Below are positions 17,426 to 25,401 of a DNA stretch of 64,000 nucleotides, one piece after another. Origin of the DNA: Planctomicrobium piriforme. Lineage in GTDB: Bacteria > Planctomycetota > Planctomycetia > Planctomycetales > Planctomycetaceae. Each line of letters opens with the position of its first letter. Within the stretch, counting starts at the first letter, position 1. The notes beneath the pieces were generated by a model. It was not told the DNA's origin. It did not search any database and worked only from the letters and a program-made list of their open reading frames with translations. The translations under genes were made by a program, and so were the position numbers. The stretch is taken from positions 253,395-317,394 of the forward strand of contig NZ_FOQD01000006.1 of the NCBI RefSeq assembly GCF_900113665.1, read 5' to 3'.

Positions 17426-17755
17426 ATGGATACTCATGAAACCATGAAAAATCTATCGTCCCCAAATCGAAAGACGGCAAAAACGCCGTATACGGAGGCT
17501 GAATCTGCGGAGTTCAAAAAATGGTTGCAAGATCAGGGTTTCTCCGTTCGCTCTTGTTCAGATGTCTGCTCTCGGTTGAAGCGTCTGTCGGGTCTTCTCG
17601 ATTTGAGTGGTTTGAAAACCCCCGAAGAAATCGAGGCCGGGTTTCGCACTGAAGACTCGGTTCGGGAATGTTCAGTCTTTGTGCGTTCACAGCTGAAGCG
17701 TTCTGCGACTCTTTACCGCCAGTTTTGTTCGGCACGACCCAGAAAATCGCGATGA
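17426..17755 (+). CDS. Small protein of unknown function in the restriction-modification operon
   Basis: A 109-residue basic protein whose TGA overlaps the ATG of the methyltransferase (ATGA), so the two are probably translationally coupled. It has a KKWLQDQGFSVRSCSDVCSR segment and a C-terminal RSATLYRQFCSARP. No helix-turn-helix typical of controller (C) proteins was recognised. An alternative start is the ATG at 17444. Its position suggests a regulatory or accessory role in restriction-modification, which is inference only. Confidence 0.65.
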   Translation: MDTHETMKNLSSPNRKTAKTPYTEAESAEFKKWLQDQGFSVRSCSDVCSRLKRLSGLLDLSGLKTPEEIEAGFRTEDSVRECSVFVRSQLKRSATLYRQFCSARPRKSR

Positions 17756-18861
17756 CCACATTTGTCGACCTCTTTTGCGGAGCTGGCGGACTCAGCCTTG
17801 GGCTGCAGCAGGCAGGGTGGCGTCCTCTGCTTGCTGTGGATCATTGGGCAGATGCAATTGCGACTTACCAGACGAACTTCCCAGATCATTTGGCCCTACA
17901 AGAGGAATTGCAAAGTCTTGACAAGCGAAAACTGCAGGGCCTGCTTTCCCAGTCGCCAGACTGGGTTGTGGGTGGTCCTCCGTGTCAAGGATTTTCAACT
18001 GTGGGGAGACGTAGAAAGTCAGATCCGCGAAATCTCCTGGTCAATGAATTTGCGAGAATCGTCGACATTCTGCAGCCTAAGGGAATTCTTGTAGAGAACG
18101 TTGTCGGACTACGGGACATGGATTTTGTAGGCTCCATCACAGAATTGTTTCAAAGCCTAGGGTACTCTGTAACTTCGCTAGTCCTGAGAGCGGCAGATTA
18201 TGGTGTCCCCCAACTGAGGCATCGCATTTTTTTTGTGGGCAATCGAAAGGGTTGGCAGTTTGTCCTTCCTAAGCCTCAGCTGTCACCAGAAAACTATGTT
18301 ACCGTTTGGGATGCAATTGGTGACTTGCCGGAGTTGGGCCCAGGCGAGTTTGCTACGAAGTATTCCAAGTCTCCGAAAACGCCTTTTCAGTTTCGAATGC
18401 GTTCGGGTTCTACGGTGTTAACAAGTCACGTTGCGAGCAGACATCCAAGTCACCTTGTGAAAGCGATTTCACACATTCCAGACGGTGGAAATCGTAAACA
18501 CATTCCGCCACATCTTCAACCTGCTAGCGGATTTCATAATAGCTACTCAAGGTTGAATAGTAGGGCTCCCGCGGTTGCTGTTACGCAGAACATGGGGAAA
18601 CCAAGTGGAACTCGCTGTATTCATCCATTTCAGGATCGTGGGTTAACGGCTAGGGAAGGTGCCAGGTTGCAAGGATTTCCCGATACGTTTCGATTCTCTA
18701 AAGGGGTGACAGGACAGCGATTGCAAATCGCCAATGCTGTGAGTCCGATACTGGCGGAACTGATCGGCTCGGCCCTGGATGACCGTGGATCGTGGAAGAA
18801 GACCAAGCCTGCATTCGCAAAATCATTGCGTCAGCTTTGTCTGATTGATTCTGATGGCTGA
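17752..18861 (+). CDS. DNA (cytosine-5-)-methyltransferase
   Basis: This 369-residue C5 methyltransferase protects the host DNA against the neighbouring endonuclease. Its conserved motifs appear in order. Motif I is FVDLFCGAGGLSLGLQQAGW at the N-terminus. Motif IV is GGPPCQGFSTVGRR with the catalytic Cys. Motif VI is ENV. Motif VIII is GVPQLRHRIFFVG. A variable target-recognition region spans roughly 180-290. The C-terminal motifs IX and X are REGARLQGFPDTF and IANAVSPILAELIG. The frame is open further upstream (to 17668), but the ATG at 17752 begins the protein exactly at motif I and overlaps the stop of the preceding gene. Confidence 0.95.
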   Translation: MTTFVDLFCGAGGLSLGLQQAGWRPLLAVDHWADAIATYQTNFPDHLALQEELQSLDKRKLQGLLSQSPDWVVGGPPCQGFSTVGRRRKSDPRNLLVNEFARIVDILQPKGILVENVVGLRDMDFVGSITELFQSLGYSVTSLVLRAADYGVPQLRHRIFFVGNRKGWQFVLPKPQLSPENYVTVWDAIGDLPELGPGEFATKYSKSPKTPFQFRMRSGSTVLTSHVASRHPSHLVKAISHIPDGGNRKHIPPHLQPASGFHNSYSRLNSRAPAVAVTQNMGKPSGTRCIHPFQDRGLTAREGARLQGFPDTFRFSKGVTGQRLQIANAVSPILAELIGSALDDRGSWKKTKPAFAKSLRQLCLIDSDG

Positions 18862-18897
18862 ACGACCTGACTTGACAACGGATCGATTGTTTCCCTT

Positions 18898-20541
18898 TCA
18901 CCCCTGATTCAGATACCGATGCACGCAGGTGACTGCCAGGGAGCCGTCGCCGACGGCGAAGCCGCAGCGTTTTGTTGTGCCGGAGCGCACGTCGCCTGCG
19001 GCGAGGATGCCGGGGGCGGTGGTTTCGAGATCGAAGGGTGCGCGTTGCAGGGGCCAGCGTTCGTCATTCTGTAATGCGGCTCCGGTGTCGATGAAGCCCT
19101 TCTCATCGAGCCGCACCGTTGAGGGGAGCCAGTCTGTATGCGGTCGGGCTCCGATGAAGATGAACAGGCCCTGGCAGTCGAGGGTCGTGCGTTCGTCGGT
19201 GAGAGCGCTGTGAACCGAGACCGATTCGACGCCGCAGTCGCCGTTCACCTTTTCAATTTCGGAATTCGCGATCAGTTCGATCCGGGGATGATTCATGACC
19301 CGGCGGCTTAAGTACGCTGACATCCCTTTGGCGAGAGATTCGCCGCGGATCACCAGTTTCACGTCACGGGCATGATCGGCCAGATACATCGCCGCCTGAC
19401 CTGCCGAGTTTCCGCCCCCGACGACCACGACTGGTGCATTGCGGCAGACGCGGGCTTCAACGGTGGTGGCCGCGTAATAGACGCCGGCCCCTTCCAGGCG
19501 CTGGCAGCCTTCGAGATCGAGTTGCCGATACGAGACGCCGCTGGCGACGAGCAGGCATTTGGTTCTGGCGACCGCACCGGTGCAGAGTTCGAGGCGATGT
19601 TCGCCGGGAACAGAGCCGTCGACCGAGAGGACGTTAATCGGAGCGGTGAAGTGGGCGCCGAACTTGAGGGCCTGAATGTAGGCGCGGTTGGCGAGTTCTG
19701 AACCGCTGATGCCGGAGGGGAACCCGATAAAGTTTTCGATGCGGGAACTGCTGCCTGCCTGGCCGCCTGGTCCGACGCGATCGACCACCAGCGTCTGCAG
19801 TCCTTCGGAGGCCGCATAGATGGCGGCGGTGAGGCCGGCTGGACCGGCTCCGACGACGACGAGGTCGTAGAGTCGGTCGTCGATCTTGCGGGTGATGCCG
19901 ATGCATTCGGCCACCTTGGAGAGAGACGGACGTTTGTTGACGGTCTGGCTGAAGTTACAGGCGACGACGGGGATCTCGTCATCTTGGATGCCCAGCGCGT
20001 GCAGTTGCCGGCTGGCGGACTCGTCGTTCACGTCAAGAAACGTATGAGGAACATGGTTGCGATGAAAGAACTCACGCAGGCGCAGCGTCTCCTGCGAGAA
20101 GGGAGTGCCGAAGACCCGTAGGCCCTGAAAGCCGCCGGCTTCGAGCAGTTGCCGCCGCATCTGGAACGATTCGAGCAGCAGGTCGCTGAACTCGGGAATC
20201 TCCTGCAGCATGCGACGGACTTGCTTGCCTGTGATCTGATAGGCAGCGCCGTCGGTACGGCAGACGGCCGAAATCACGGCGGGACGGCCGGTCAGGATGT
20301 CGATATCCCCCACAAAGGTATTGGGGGGGTGCTGTGCGACCAGGCGAGGGCTCTCGGACGTTGGGTCCATGATGTCCACGTGTCCCTGCTCGACGACCCA
20401 GAATGAGTAGTCGCGCTGGCCGGCACGGACGAGAATGTCGCCTGCCTGAAATTCGTGCCGCTCGCCGATGGCGGCCACCTGTTCCATCTGCTGGGGAGTG
20501 AGTTCGGGAAAGGCGATCTGTTCTGGGGACTGGCGAACCAT
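18898..20541 (-). CDS. Cyclic-nucleotide-binding domain / thioredoxin-reductase-like FAD oxidoreductase lacking redox cysteines
   Basis: A 547-residue fusion of three parts. Residues about 5-130 form a cNMP-binding-like domain (FQAGDILVRAGQRDYSFWVV, then GDIDILTGRPA). Residues about 140-215 form a thioredoxin/glutaredoxin-like domain (GLRVFGTPFSQETLRLREFF). Residues about 220-547 form a thioredoxin-reductase-like domain with FAD motif DLVVVGAGPAGLTAAIYAAS, NAD(P)H motif VVVVGGGNSAGQAAMYLA and a C-terminal GDVRSGTTKR. Where thioredoxin reductases have CATC, this protein has AATT, and the glutaredoxin-like site reads PFSQ. It therefore cannot use the standard disulfide relay. Related fusions are known; the substrate is unknown. 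The ATG at 20541 was chosen over a TTG at 20562. Confidence 0.88.
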   Translation of the reverse strand: MVRQSPEQIAFPELTPQQMEQVAAIGERHEFQAGDILVRAGQRDYSFWVVEQGHVDIMDPTSESPRLVAQHPPNTFVGDIDILTGRPAVISAVCRTDGAAYQITGKQVRRMLQEIPEFSDLLLESFQMRRQLLEAGGFQGLRVFGTPFSQETLRLREFFHRNHVPHTFLDVNDESASRQLHALGIQDDEIPVVACNFSQTVNKRPSLSKVAECIGITRKIDDRLYDLVVVGAGPAGLTAAIYAASEGLQTLVVDRVGPGGQAGSSSRIENFIGFPSGISGSELANRAYIQALKFGAHFTAPINVLSVDGSVPGEHRLELCTGAVARTKCLLVASGVSYRQLDLEGCQRLEGAGVYYAATTVEARVCRNAPVVVVGGGNSAGQAAMYLADHARDVKLVIRGESLAKGMSAYLSRRVMNHPRIELIANSEIEKVNGDCGVESVSVHSALTDERTTLDCQGLFIFIGARPHTDWLPSTVRLDEKGFIDTGAALQNDERWPLQRAPFDLETTAPGILAAGDVRSGTTKRCGFAVGDGSLAVTCVHRYLNQG

Positions 20542-20575
20542 GAGATTTCTTGCAAGAAGCAAACAGCCGGACTGT

Positions 20576-21418
20576 TTAGGGGAGCGGCGGTACGGAGGGG
20601 ATTTTTGAAGTCGTCGTACTGCCGGATTCGATCAGGCCCGGCGTCGGCGGCGTGGGGACGGTGGAACGGGGATTCACTCCCACGTACGACATGAAGCGGT
20701 GCAGGGTGTCTTCGACCGCCTGGAGATCCGTGGCGAGTCGCCCGATCCCTTTGGTCTGATGGAAGTCGGCGGCTTCATGCCAGCCTTGAATCTGATTGGT
20801 GAACCGGTGGAAATCGTCGTCCAGTTCCTGAGCGACGCGGACTAACTTGTCACGGTTGAGCTGCCAGTGTTCGAGTTCATGCAGATGTCGGGCACTGGTC
20901 AGCAGCCCGTAGGCATCGCGATAGGCGTCGTCGTAGCCGGTCGAATGCCGGTAGTGGGCATGCATGGTCAGGCAGAGGGCATTTGCCTGCGCCATGAGCT
21001 GTTCGGCCAGTGCGTCGGTCTCGCTCAATGGACCAGGCGACGCCTGACCGGGCGAAGTCGAAGAATTCGGCAGCGGAGGCGAAGCAAACTGCGGGGCATC
21101 GGTGGGGCTTCCGGAAGGGACAGAGCCTTGCGGAACGACCACCGAACTCGAAGAGATCAATTGCGGCTGCATCGAGACCGTCTGCACGACTTGCGGCTGG
21201 GAAACGTAGCCGCCGCCGTAAACGCCTGGAGACGAGTAGTAGGCTCCGCCGTTGTTGTGGTAATGGTAGTGACCGGGCACATAGTGGTAATGGTTCCGGT
21301 GCCGCACATAGCTGCCGCCGTGGTAGTGGTAGTGACCCTGCGCCAGGGCGGAGGAGAGCAGCATGGTGCTCAAGAGTGCGCCGCAGGCTGCGGACCGAAG
21401 GCCAGTGAGCCAGTTCAT
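20576..21418 (-). CDS. Secreted His/Tyr-rich protein of unknown function
   Basis: A 280-residue protein with a signal peptide (ACGALLSTMLLSSALAQG). A His/Tyr cluster at about 28-60 (HYHYHGGSYVRHRNHYHYVP, then GHYHYH) looks suited to binding metal ions. A Ser/Pro/Gln-rich linker follows (about 75-130). The C-terminal helical domain (about 130-260) has regularly spaced His and Asp residues (ALCLTMHAHYRHS, HLHELEHWQLN, DDDFHRFTNQI). The N-terminal cluster shares the HYVPG motif with the small protein at 45842. The start has AAAGGGATCTG just upstream. Function is not known. Confidence 0.75.
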   Translation of the reverse strand: MNWLTGLRSAACGALLSTMLLSSALAQGHYHYHGGSYVRHRNHYHYVPGHYHYHNNGGAYYSSPGVYGGGYVSQPQVVQTVSMQPQLISSSSVVVPQGSVPSGSPTDAPQFASPPLPNSSTSPGQASPGPLSETDALAEQLMAQANALCLTMHAHYRHSTGYDDAYRDAYGLLTSARHLHELEHWQLNRDKLVRVAQELDDDFHRFTNQIQGWHEAADFHQTKGIGRLATDLQAVEDTLHRFMSYVGVNPRSTVPTPPTPGLIESGSTTTSKIPSVPPLP

Positions 21419-21553
21419 CAGATCCCTTTCTGAAAAGGGTCTCTCGTTTCGGCGAGCTCCGAAATTCTGGCGAGAGACGCTGCGTACACTGCCCGTGCAA
21501 TTTAAATTGCATCGTAGCGGCGACGATTTGTCAAACTGCCGGCGGCCGGCCTC

Positions 21554-23239
21554 CTATTTCTGAGCGGTCTCGGCAGTCGCTTTGCCGTTCGTGGAAGGGG
21601 CTGCGGCGTCTCCCTCGGTGAAGCGGATGAGCGATTCCGGCAGTTCGACTCCCCCGATGTCTTTCATCACCTGCATCATCGGAGGGAGAGTTTTGGCCAT
21701 GCCGCGAATGAAGTCGGCGGTGTTCGAACGGCCGTTCTCGCCTCCGTTTTCCCAGACCACGATCTTGTCGAACTTGATGTTCGAGATCGCTCGCGACGAG
21801 GCCTCGGCAAGGTTGTCGAGATGTTCGAGCATCATCATCTGGAAAGCGGCATTGGAACCGCCGCAGGCGTCGACGATCTGCTTGAGGCCTTCCCCTTTCT
21901 TGGCGAGGATTTCGTACTGACCGCGGGCTTCCGCTTCGAGGCGAGCAAAGATGGCGTCCGCTTCGGCCTTGGCGTTGATGCGAATGCGCTCGGCCTCGGC
22001 TTCAGCATCGACCATGATCTTGGATTTCTGGGCCTTGGCCGGGGCTTCGAGCTTGGCACGTTGTTCGGCTTCCACCCGTTCCGCTTCGGCGAGGGCGGCT
22101 TTGGCCATGGCGCGATTCTGGACTTCGAGGACGGCCGCTTCGGCTTCGCGTTTACGGGCTTCGCTCACCTGATAGGCTTCCGCGCGTTTGACGGCGAGTT
22201 CCGCTTGCGAGGCGACGATCTTTGCCTGAGCGCTGTTTTCGCCCTCGATGGCGGCAGCATCCGCGTCGGCAAGTTTCACGCGCTTGCTTCGCTCGGCTTC
22301 TTTTTCACCGACCATCGCTGCGGCATCGGCCTCGGCCACTTTGACGCGCTTGGTGCGTTCGGCGTCTTTCACCAGGGTTTCCCGCTCGAAGGCGGCCCGT
22401 TCTTCACCGAACTTCTGTTCCTTTTCCAGTTCGGCCAGTCGGACAATCTGGTCTCGCTGAGCTTCCCTGGTTCCGATCGACTGTTCGCGAGTCGCGCTGG
22501 CAACCTGAATCGCCTTATCGCGATCGGCGCCGGCGACGCGAATTTCTCCCATGCGGACGTTGTCGGCGACGTCGCCGCGGGCTTTTTGAATCGCTTCGGA
22601 AGCGGCCTTTTGCCCGATAGCGTCGATGTAGCCTGACTCATCCGTGATGTCGGTGATGTTGACGTTGATGAGCTGCAGGCCGATTTTGTTGAGTTCGGAC
22701 TCGAGGTGCAGCTGGATGTGCTGCAGAAACTTATCGCGGTCGCGATTGATTTCCTCGATTCCCATTCCGGCGATGACCTGTCGCAGGATGCCGAAAATGA
22801 TTTCTTCAGCTTGTTTGCGGATCTTATCTGTGCTGAGCCCCAGCAGTCGAATCGCAGCCTGTTGCATGACGGCCGGTTCGGTACTGATGGCGACGGTGAA
22901 CACGCTCGGAACATTGACGCGAATGTTTTCGGCCGAGAGTGCGCCCCGCAATGGGATTTCGATCTGGATCGGTTCCAGGCTCAAGTATTCGTAGTCTTGA
23001 ATCAACGGGACGACGAAGGCCGCGCCGCCGTGAATGGTGGTCGCCGCGCGGCCTTTCCCGGTGCGGCCGTAGATCACCAGCACGCGGTTACTGGGGCAGC
23101 GTCGGTATTGTCGCGCCAGCATCAGGATCAGCATGAAGGCCATCATGACCACGACGATGACGGTCACGGCGACCCAGAACATCGGACCTTCCATGAGTCG
23201 GGTGAGCGAGGCTTGTGCCAGCAGAGTGAGGACGGACAT
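21554..23239 (-). CDS. Flotillin-like SPFH/band 7 membrane protein
   Basis: A 561-residue membrane scaffold of the SPFH family. An N-terminal transmembrane segment (about 17-42, FWVAVTVIVVVMMAFMLILM) precedes the SPFH domain (about 50-240, RVLVIYGRTGKGRAATTIHG; SVFTVAISTEPAVMQQAA). A long Glu/Ala/Lys-rich coiled coil follows (about 245-450), with repeated EAERSKRVKLADADAAAI-type heptads. A flotillin C-terminal region closes the protein. Bacterial flotillins organise membrane microdomains and are usually partnered with NfeD. Here the NfeD-like gene is directly upstream (106 nt). The ATG at 23239 is preferred because GGGAGA lies 7 nt before it. Confidence 0.93.
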   Translation of the reverse strand: MSVLTLLAQASLTRLMEGPMFWVAVTVIVVVMMAFMLILMLARQYRRCPSNRVLVIYGRTGKGRAATTIHGGAAFVVPLIQDYEYLSLEPIQIEIPLRGALSAENIRVNVPSVFTVAISTEPAVMQQAAIRLLGLSTDKIRKQAEEIIFGILRQVIAGMGIEEINRDRDKFLQHIQLHLESELNKIGLQLINVNITDITDESGYIDAIGQKAASEAIQKARGDVADNVRMGEIRVAGADRDKAIQVASATREQSIGTREAQRDQIVRLAELEKEQKFGEERAAFERETLVKDAERTKRVKVAEADAAAMVGEKEAERSKRVKLADADAAAIEGENSAQAKIVASQAELAVKRAEAYQVSEARKREAEAAVLEVQNRAMAKAALAEAERVEAEQRAKLEAPAKAQKSKIMVDAEAEAERIRINAKAEADAIFARLEAEARGQYEILAKKGEGLKQIVDACGGSNAAFQMMMLEHLDNLAEASSRAISNIKFDKIVVWENGGENGRSNTADFIRGMAKTLPPMMQVMKDIGGVELPESLIRFTEGDAAAPSTNGKATAETAQK

Positions 23240-23345
23240 CGAAGTTCTCCCGCAAGAAATGTGAAAGTTTCGGGACAGGCAGCCCTTGGGGGTCACCTGT
23301 CAGTCAGCGGCCTCACTGCCGGAACTAATTTCCTGAACGGCTTGT

Positions 23346-23987
23346 TTAGATCGGGACGGCGCGTTCAGAACGCGTGCTGGCTTTGACCGCTGCGACTTCC
23401 AGCACATTGCCATGGGATATGCCGACGACCTGCACCCGTGATCCGGTCGGGAGGACTTTGGCTTCGACGGCGATGGCGGCAACCTCTTCGAGGCGGCCCT
23501 GAATTTCGACCTGAACTTTTCCGCAGTGCCCGATGTCGCCGGGGATCGCGAGGGAAACGGTGCCGATCTTGCCGACGGCATTCTGCATTCGCAGCGTGCT
23601 GTTCTGTCCGAGTTGGTAAAACGACTTCATCAGCCAGTGAACGCCAAAGAGAGCCGCAGCGCCGCTGACGGTTGCGAAGGCCAATTGTTGAACTTGTGTT
23701 CCACCCCCGCGATTGACGGCCATGCCGGCGAGTCCGAAGAACGTCGTGGCGGCGATGAGCGTACGGAGCGAAATGACGCCGAACAGCCAGGACGAATGAT
23801 GTTCTGCATGACCATCGGCCTCGACGTGATCGATGCCGTCATGGAGATCGGTTTCGATGTCGCCAGCCAATTCGTGGTCGACATCCGCGCTGAAGAAGGA
23901 ATCACTCAGCCCGAGCAGGGTCAGGACAAACTGACAGGCGATAAAGGTGCCGCCGCTCAGGGCACAGATTAAGAACAAGGTTTCCAT
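23346..23987 (-). CDS. NfeD-like membrane protein, partner of flotillin
   Basis: A 213-residue protein with an N-terminal membrane helix (METLFLICALSGGTFIACQF). An acidic/His loop follows (DGIDHVEADGHAEHHSS). Two or three more helices lie at about 80-140, and the C-terminal OB-fold-like domain begins around 150 (GKIGTVSLAIPG, LPTGSRVQVVG, GNVLEV). This is the layout of NfeD1b-type proteins, whose genes sit beside flotillin genes. The ATG at 23987 is preferred over an upstream GTG at 24020. The gene begins the flotillin operon. Confidence 0.85.
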   Translation of the reverse strand: METLFLICALSGGTFIACQFVLTLLGLSDSFFSADVDHELAGDIETDLHDGIDHVEADGHAEHHSSWLFGVISLRTLIAATTFFGLAGMAVNRGGGTQVQQLAFATVSGAAALFGVHWLMKSFYQLGQNSTLRMQNAVGKIGTVSLAIPGDIGHCGKVQVEIQGRLEEVAAIAVEAKVLPTGSRVQVVGISHGNVLEVAAVKASTRSERAVPI

Positions 23988-24743
23988 GAGGGCGATTTCC
24001 CATGTCCCTGCTGCGATCACTCATCTTGATTGAAACAGATCACACTGCCGTCGTACAGGGTCTCTCGGGAGGCAACGTGGCTGCAGAGTTCGCGGTTCAC
24101 AGAATCCACTCCGTTTTCAGGACTTCGATTGATGGAGAAGATTCCGGACGTTGCTGAGTGCTAGACAGTCACCCATGCGCATCCTCTTCAGGCGAATGAA
24201 CTTCATCTCGCTTCGCGATGGATTGCGCGACGGCTTGGAGGGGGTCGCTCGGCAGATGCAGCCGGCGACATGAGGTTCTTTTGTGGATTTCTTGAAATTC
24301 GTATTGACCGGTTCTGTCGTCCCCCGTAATTTCCCGACCCGCAGCCTGACCGGTTTTCACCCTCGGTCTGCAACCTGCCTGTCAGACATTTCCAACCCTT
24401 CCTGCAAACTGATCTTCCCGATTGAATGCTGTTGTGACGCCGGCTTTTGCGCTGGCGTACTGGCAACCGATTTGCCTGCAGTGTTCGCCCCATTCCTGAA
24501 TCAATAGTCCTTAGTTTTCAGTCGTCATTATTCAGTTCAGTCTGTGTTGCCCGCAAAAGCACACCTCGCGATTGCTTCAAACTGACAACTGACAACTACT
24601 TCGACTCCATCAAATCACATCGAACCTCGCCCGCGGCGCTGTCCGGCCTGACGTTCACTCGGTCTGAGCGAACGCAGTTTCCTCCGGTCTCGCTGTCACT
24701 CAACTCCTGCAAAGCCCCTCCACTTCCCAGTAAGGATACTGCC
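23988..24743. other. 756-bp gap between divergent NfeD-like and lipoprotein genes
   Basis: I see no supportable gene. Several short frames exist on both strands without ribosome sites or recognisable products. A possible plus-strand promoter, TTGACC (24304-24309) with 17-nt spacing to TAATTT (24327-24332), points toward the lipoprotein gene but lies about 410 nt upstream of its ATG. The last 150 nt before the lipoprotein are pyrimidine-rich. Confidence 0.4.
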
Positions 24744-25055
24744 ATGAAGCGGTTCGCCATTTTGCTGTCGTCTGCCGTGCTCCTCGCGAGCTCAGGCTGT
24801 TGCTGTTCACGCGCCTGTAATCCGTGCGGCAACGCTTGCGGCGGCGGTTACGGCGCCAGCTATGCACCGGCCCCGTCGTTTGCTCCGACCTGCCCGGGCG
24901 GCAACTGCGGTCCCAGCTTCCCCAGCGGCGCACTGGTTCCGACCACGCAGCAGGCGATGATCCCGGTCACGCAGCAGGCCATGATTCCGACGACCCAGGC
25001 CGCTTACATGCCGTACACGACCACCGCTTCGCTCGATTACCTGCCGGCATTCTAG
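24744..25055 (+). CDS. Small Cys-rich lipoprotein
   Basis: A 103-residue protein with a lipoprotein signal peptide (MKRFAILLSSAVLLASSGC). The lipidated Cys would be the first of three consecutive cysteines, in a cluster CCCSRACNPCGNACGGG. The middle is Gly/Tyr/Pro-rich with CPGGNCG. The tail holds an imperfect repeat, TTQQAMIPVTQQAMIPTTQ. It has no known domain. AAGGA 7 nt before the ATG supports this start over a longer upstream frame. Element B starts 1 nt after the TAG. It is probably anchored in a membrane; metal or thiol chemistry is possible but not shown. Confidence 0.8.
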   Translation: MKRFAILLSSAVLLASSGCCCSRACNPCGNACGGGYGASYAPAPSFAPTCPGGNCGPSFPSGALVPTTQQAMIPVTQQAMIPTTQAAYMPYTTTASLDYLPAF

Positions 25056-25056
25056 A

Positions 25057-25141
25057 GAGCAGTTTGCTCGACCGGGTGCAGGCGATTGAAGGCGTTTGCT
25101 TCGGGGAAAGTTCTGACTTTCGCCTGTAGTACGCTGATTGC
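25057..25141 (+). repeat. Structured 3' element B, copy 2 (after the Cys-rich lipoprotein)
   Basis: It has GAGCAGTTTGCTC, ACCGGGTGCAGG and the outer pairing GCAGGCGA / TCGCCTGT, which includes one G-T pair. The interior is diverged from the other copies. It begins 1 nt after the stop codon. Confidence 0.65.
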
Positions 25142-25373
25142 AAAAAAGCGAAATGCGTTACGGCAGTTGACTTGGCGAAGTGCCAGTTCCTGGCTGTTAA
25201 TTGTTGATCGCTGCTGATTGCCTCGCGGCAGTTCGGCATCGCAGACAATTTCAATGGTCGATGGCTGGGCAATGGGCCGAGTGGAGAATTGATCGCAATC
25301 GGCGTCGTGCATGATCACGCACCGTCATTGCGGTCAAAAAAGTTCGGGCCGGGCGATGGAGTTTGACGCTGTG

Positions 25374-25401
25374 AAAGCCCCGTTCAGTTGACGGGGCTTT
25401 T
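25374..25401 (-). terminator. Hairpin overlapping the stop codon of the M28 peptidase gene
   Basis: A perfect 10-bp stem, AAAGCCCCGT / ACGGGGCTTT, with a 7-nt loop. Read on the minus strand, the left arm encodes the Lys-Ser-Pro residues near the C-terminus and the TGA lies in the loop. A short T run ends the right arm. Confidence 0.6.

Noticed and set aside
23988..24743. Several short ORFs in the gap before the Cys-rich lipoprotein
   Set aside because: None has a ribosome site, domain or codon pattern like the neighbouring genes.
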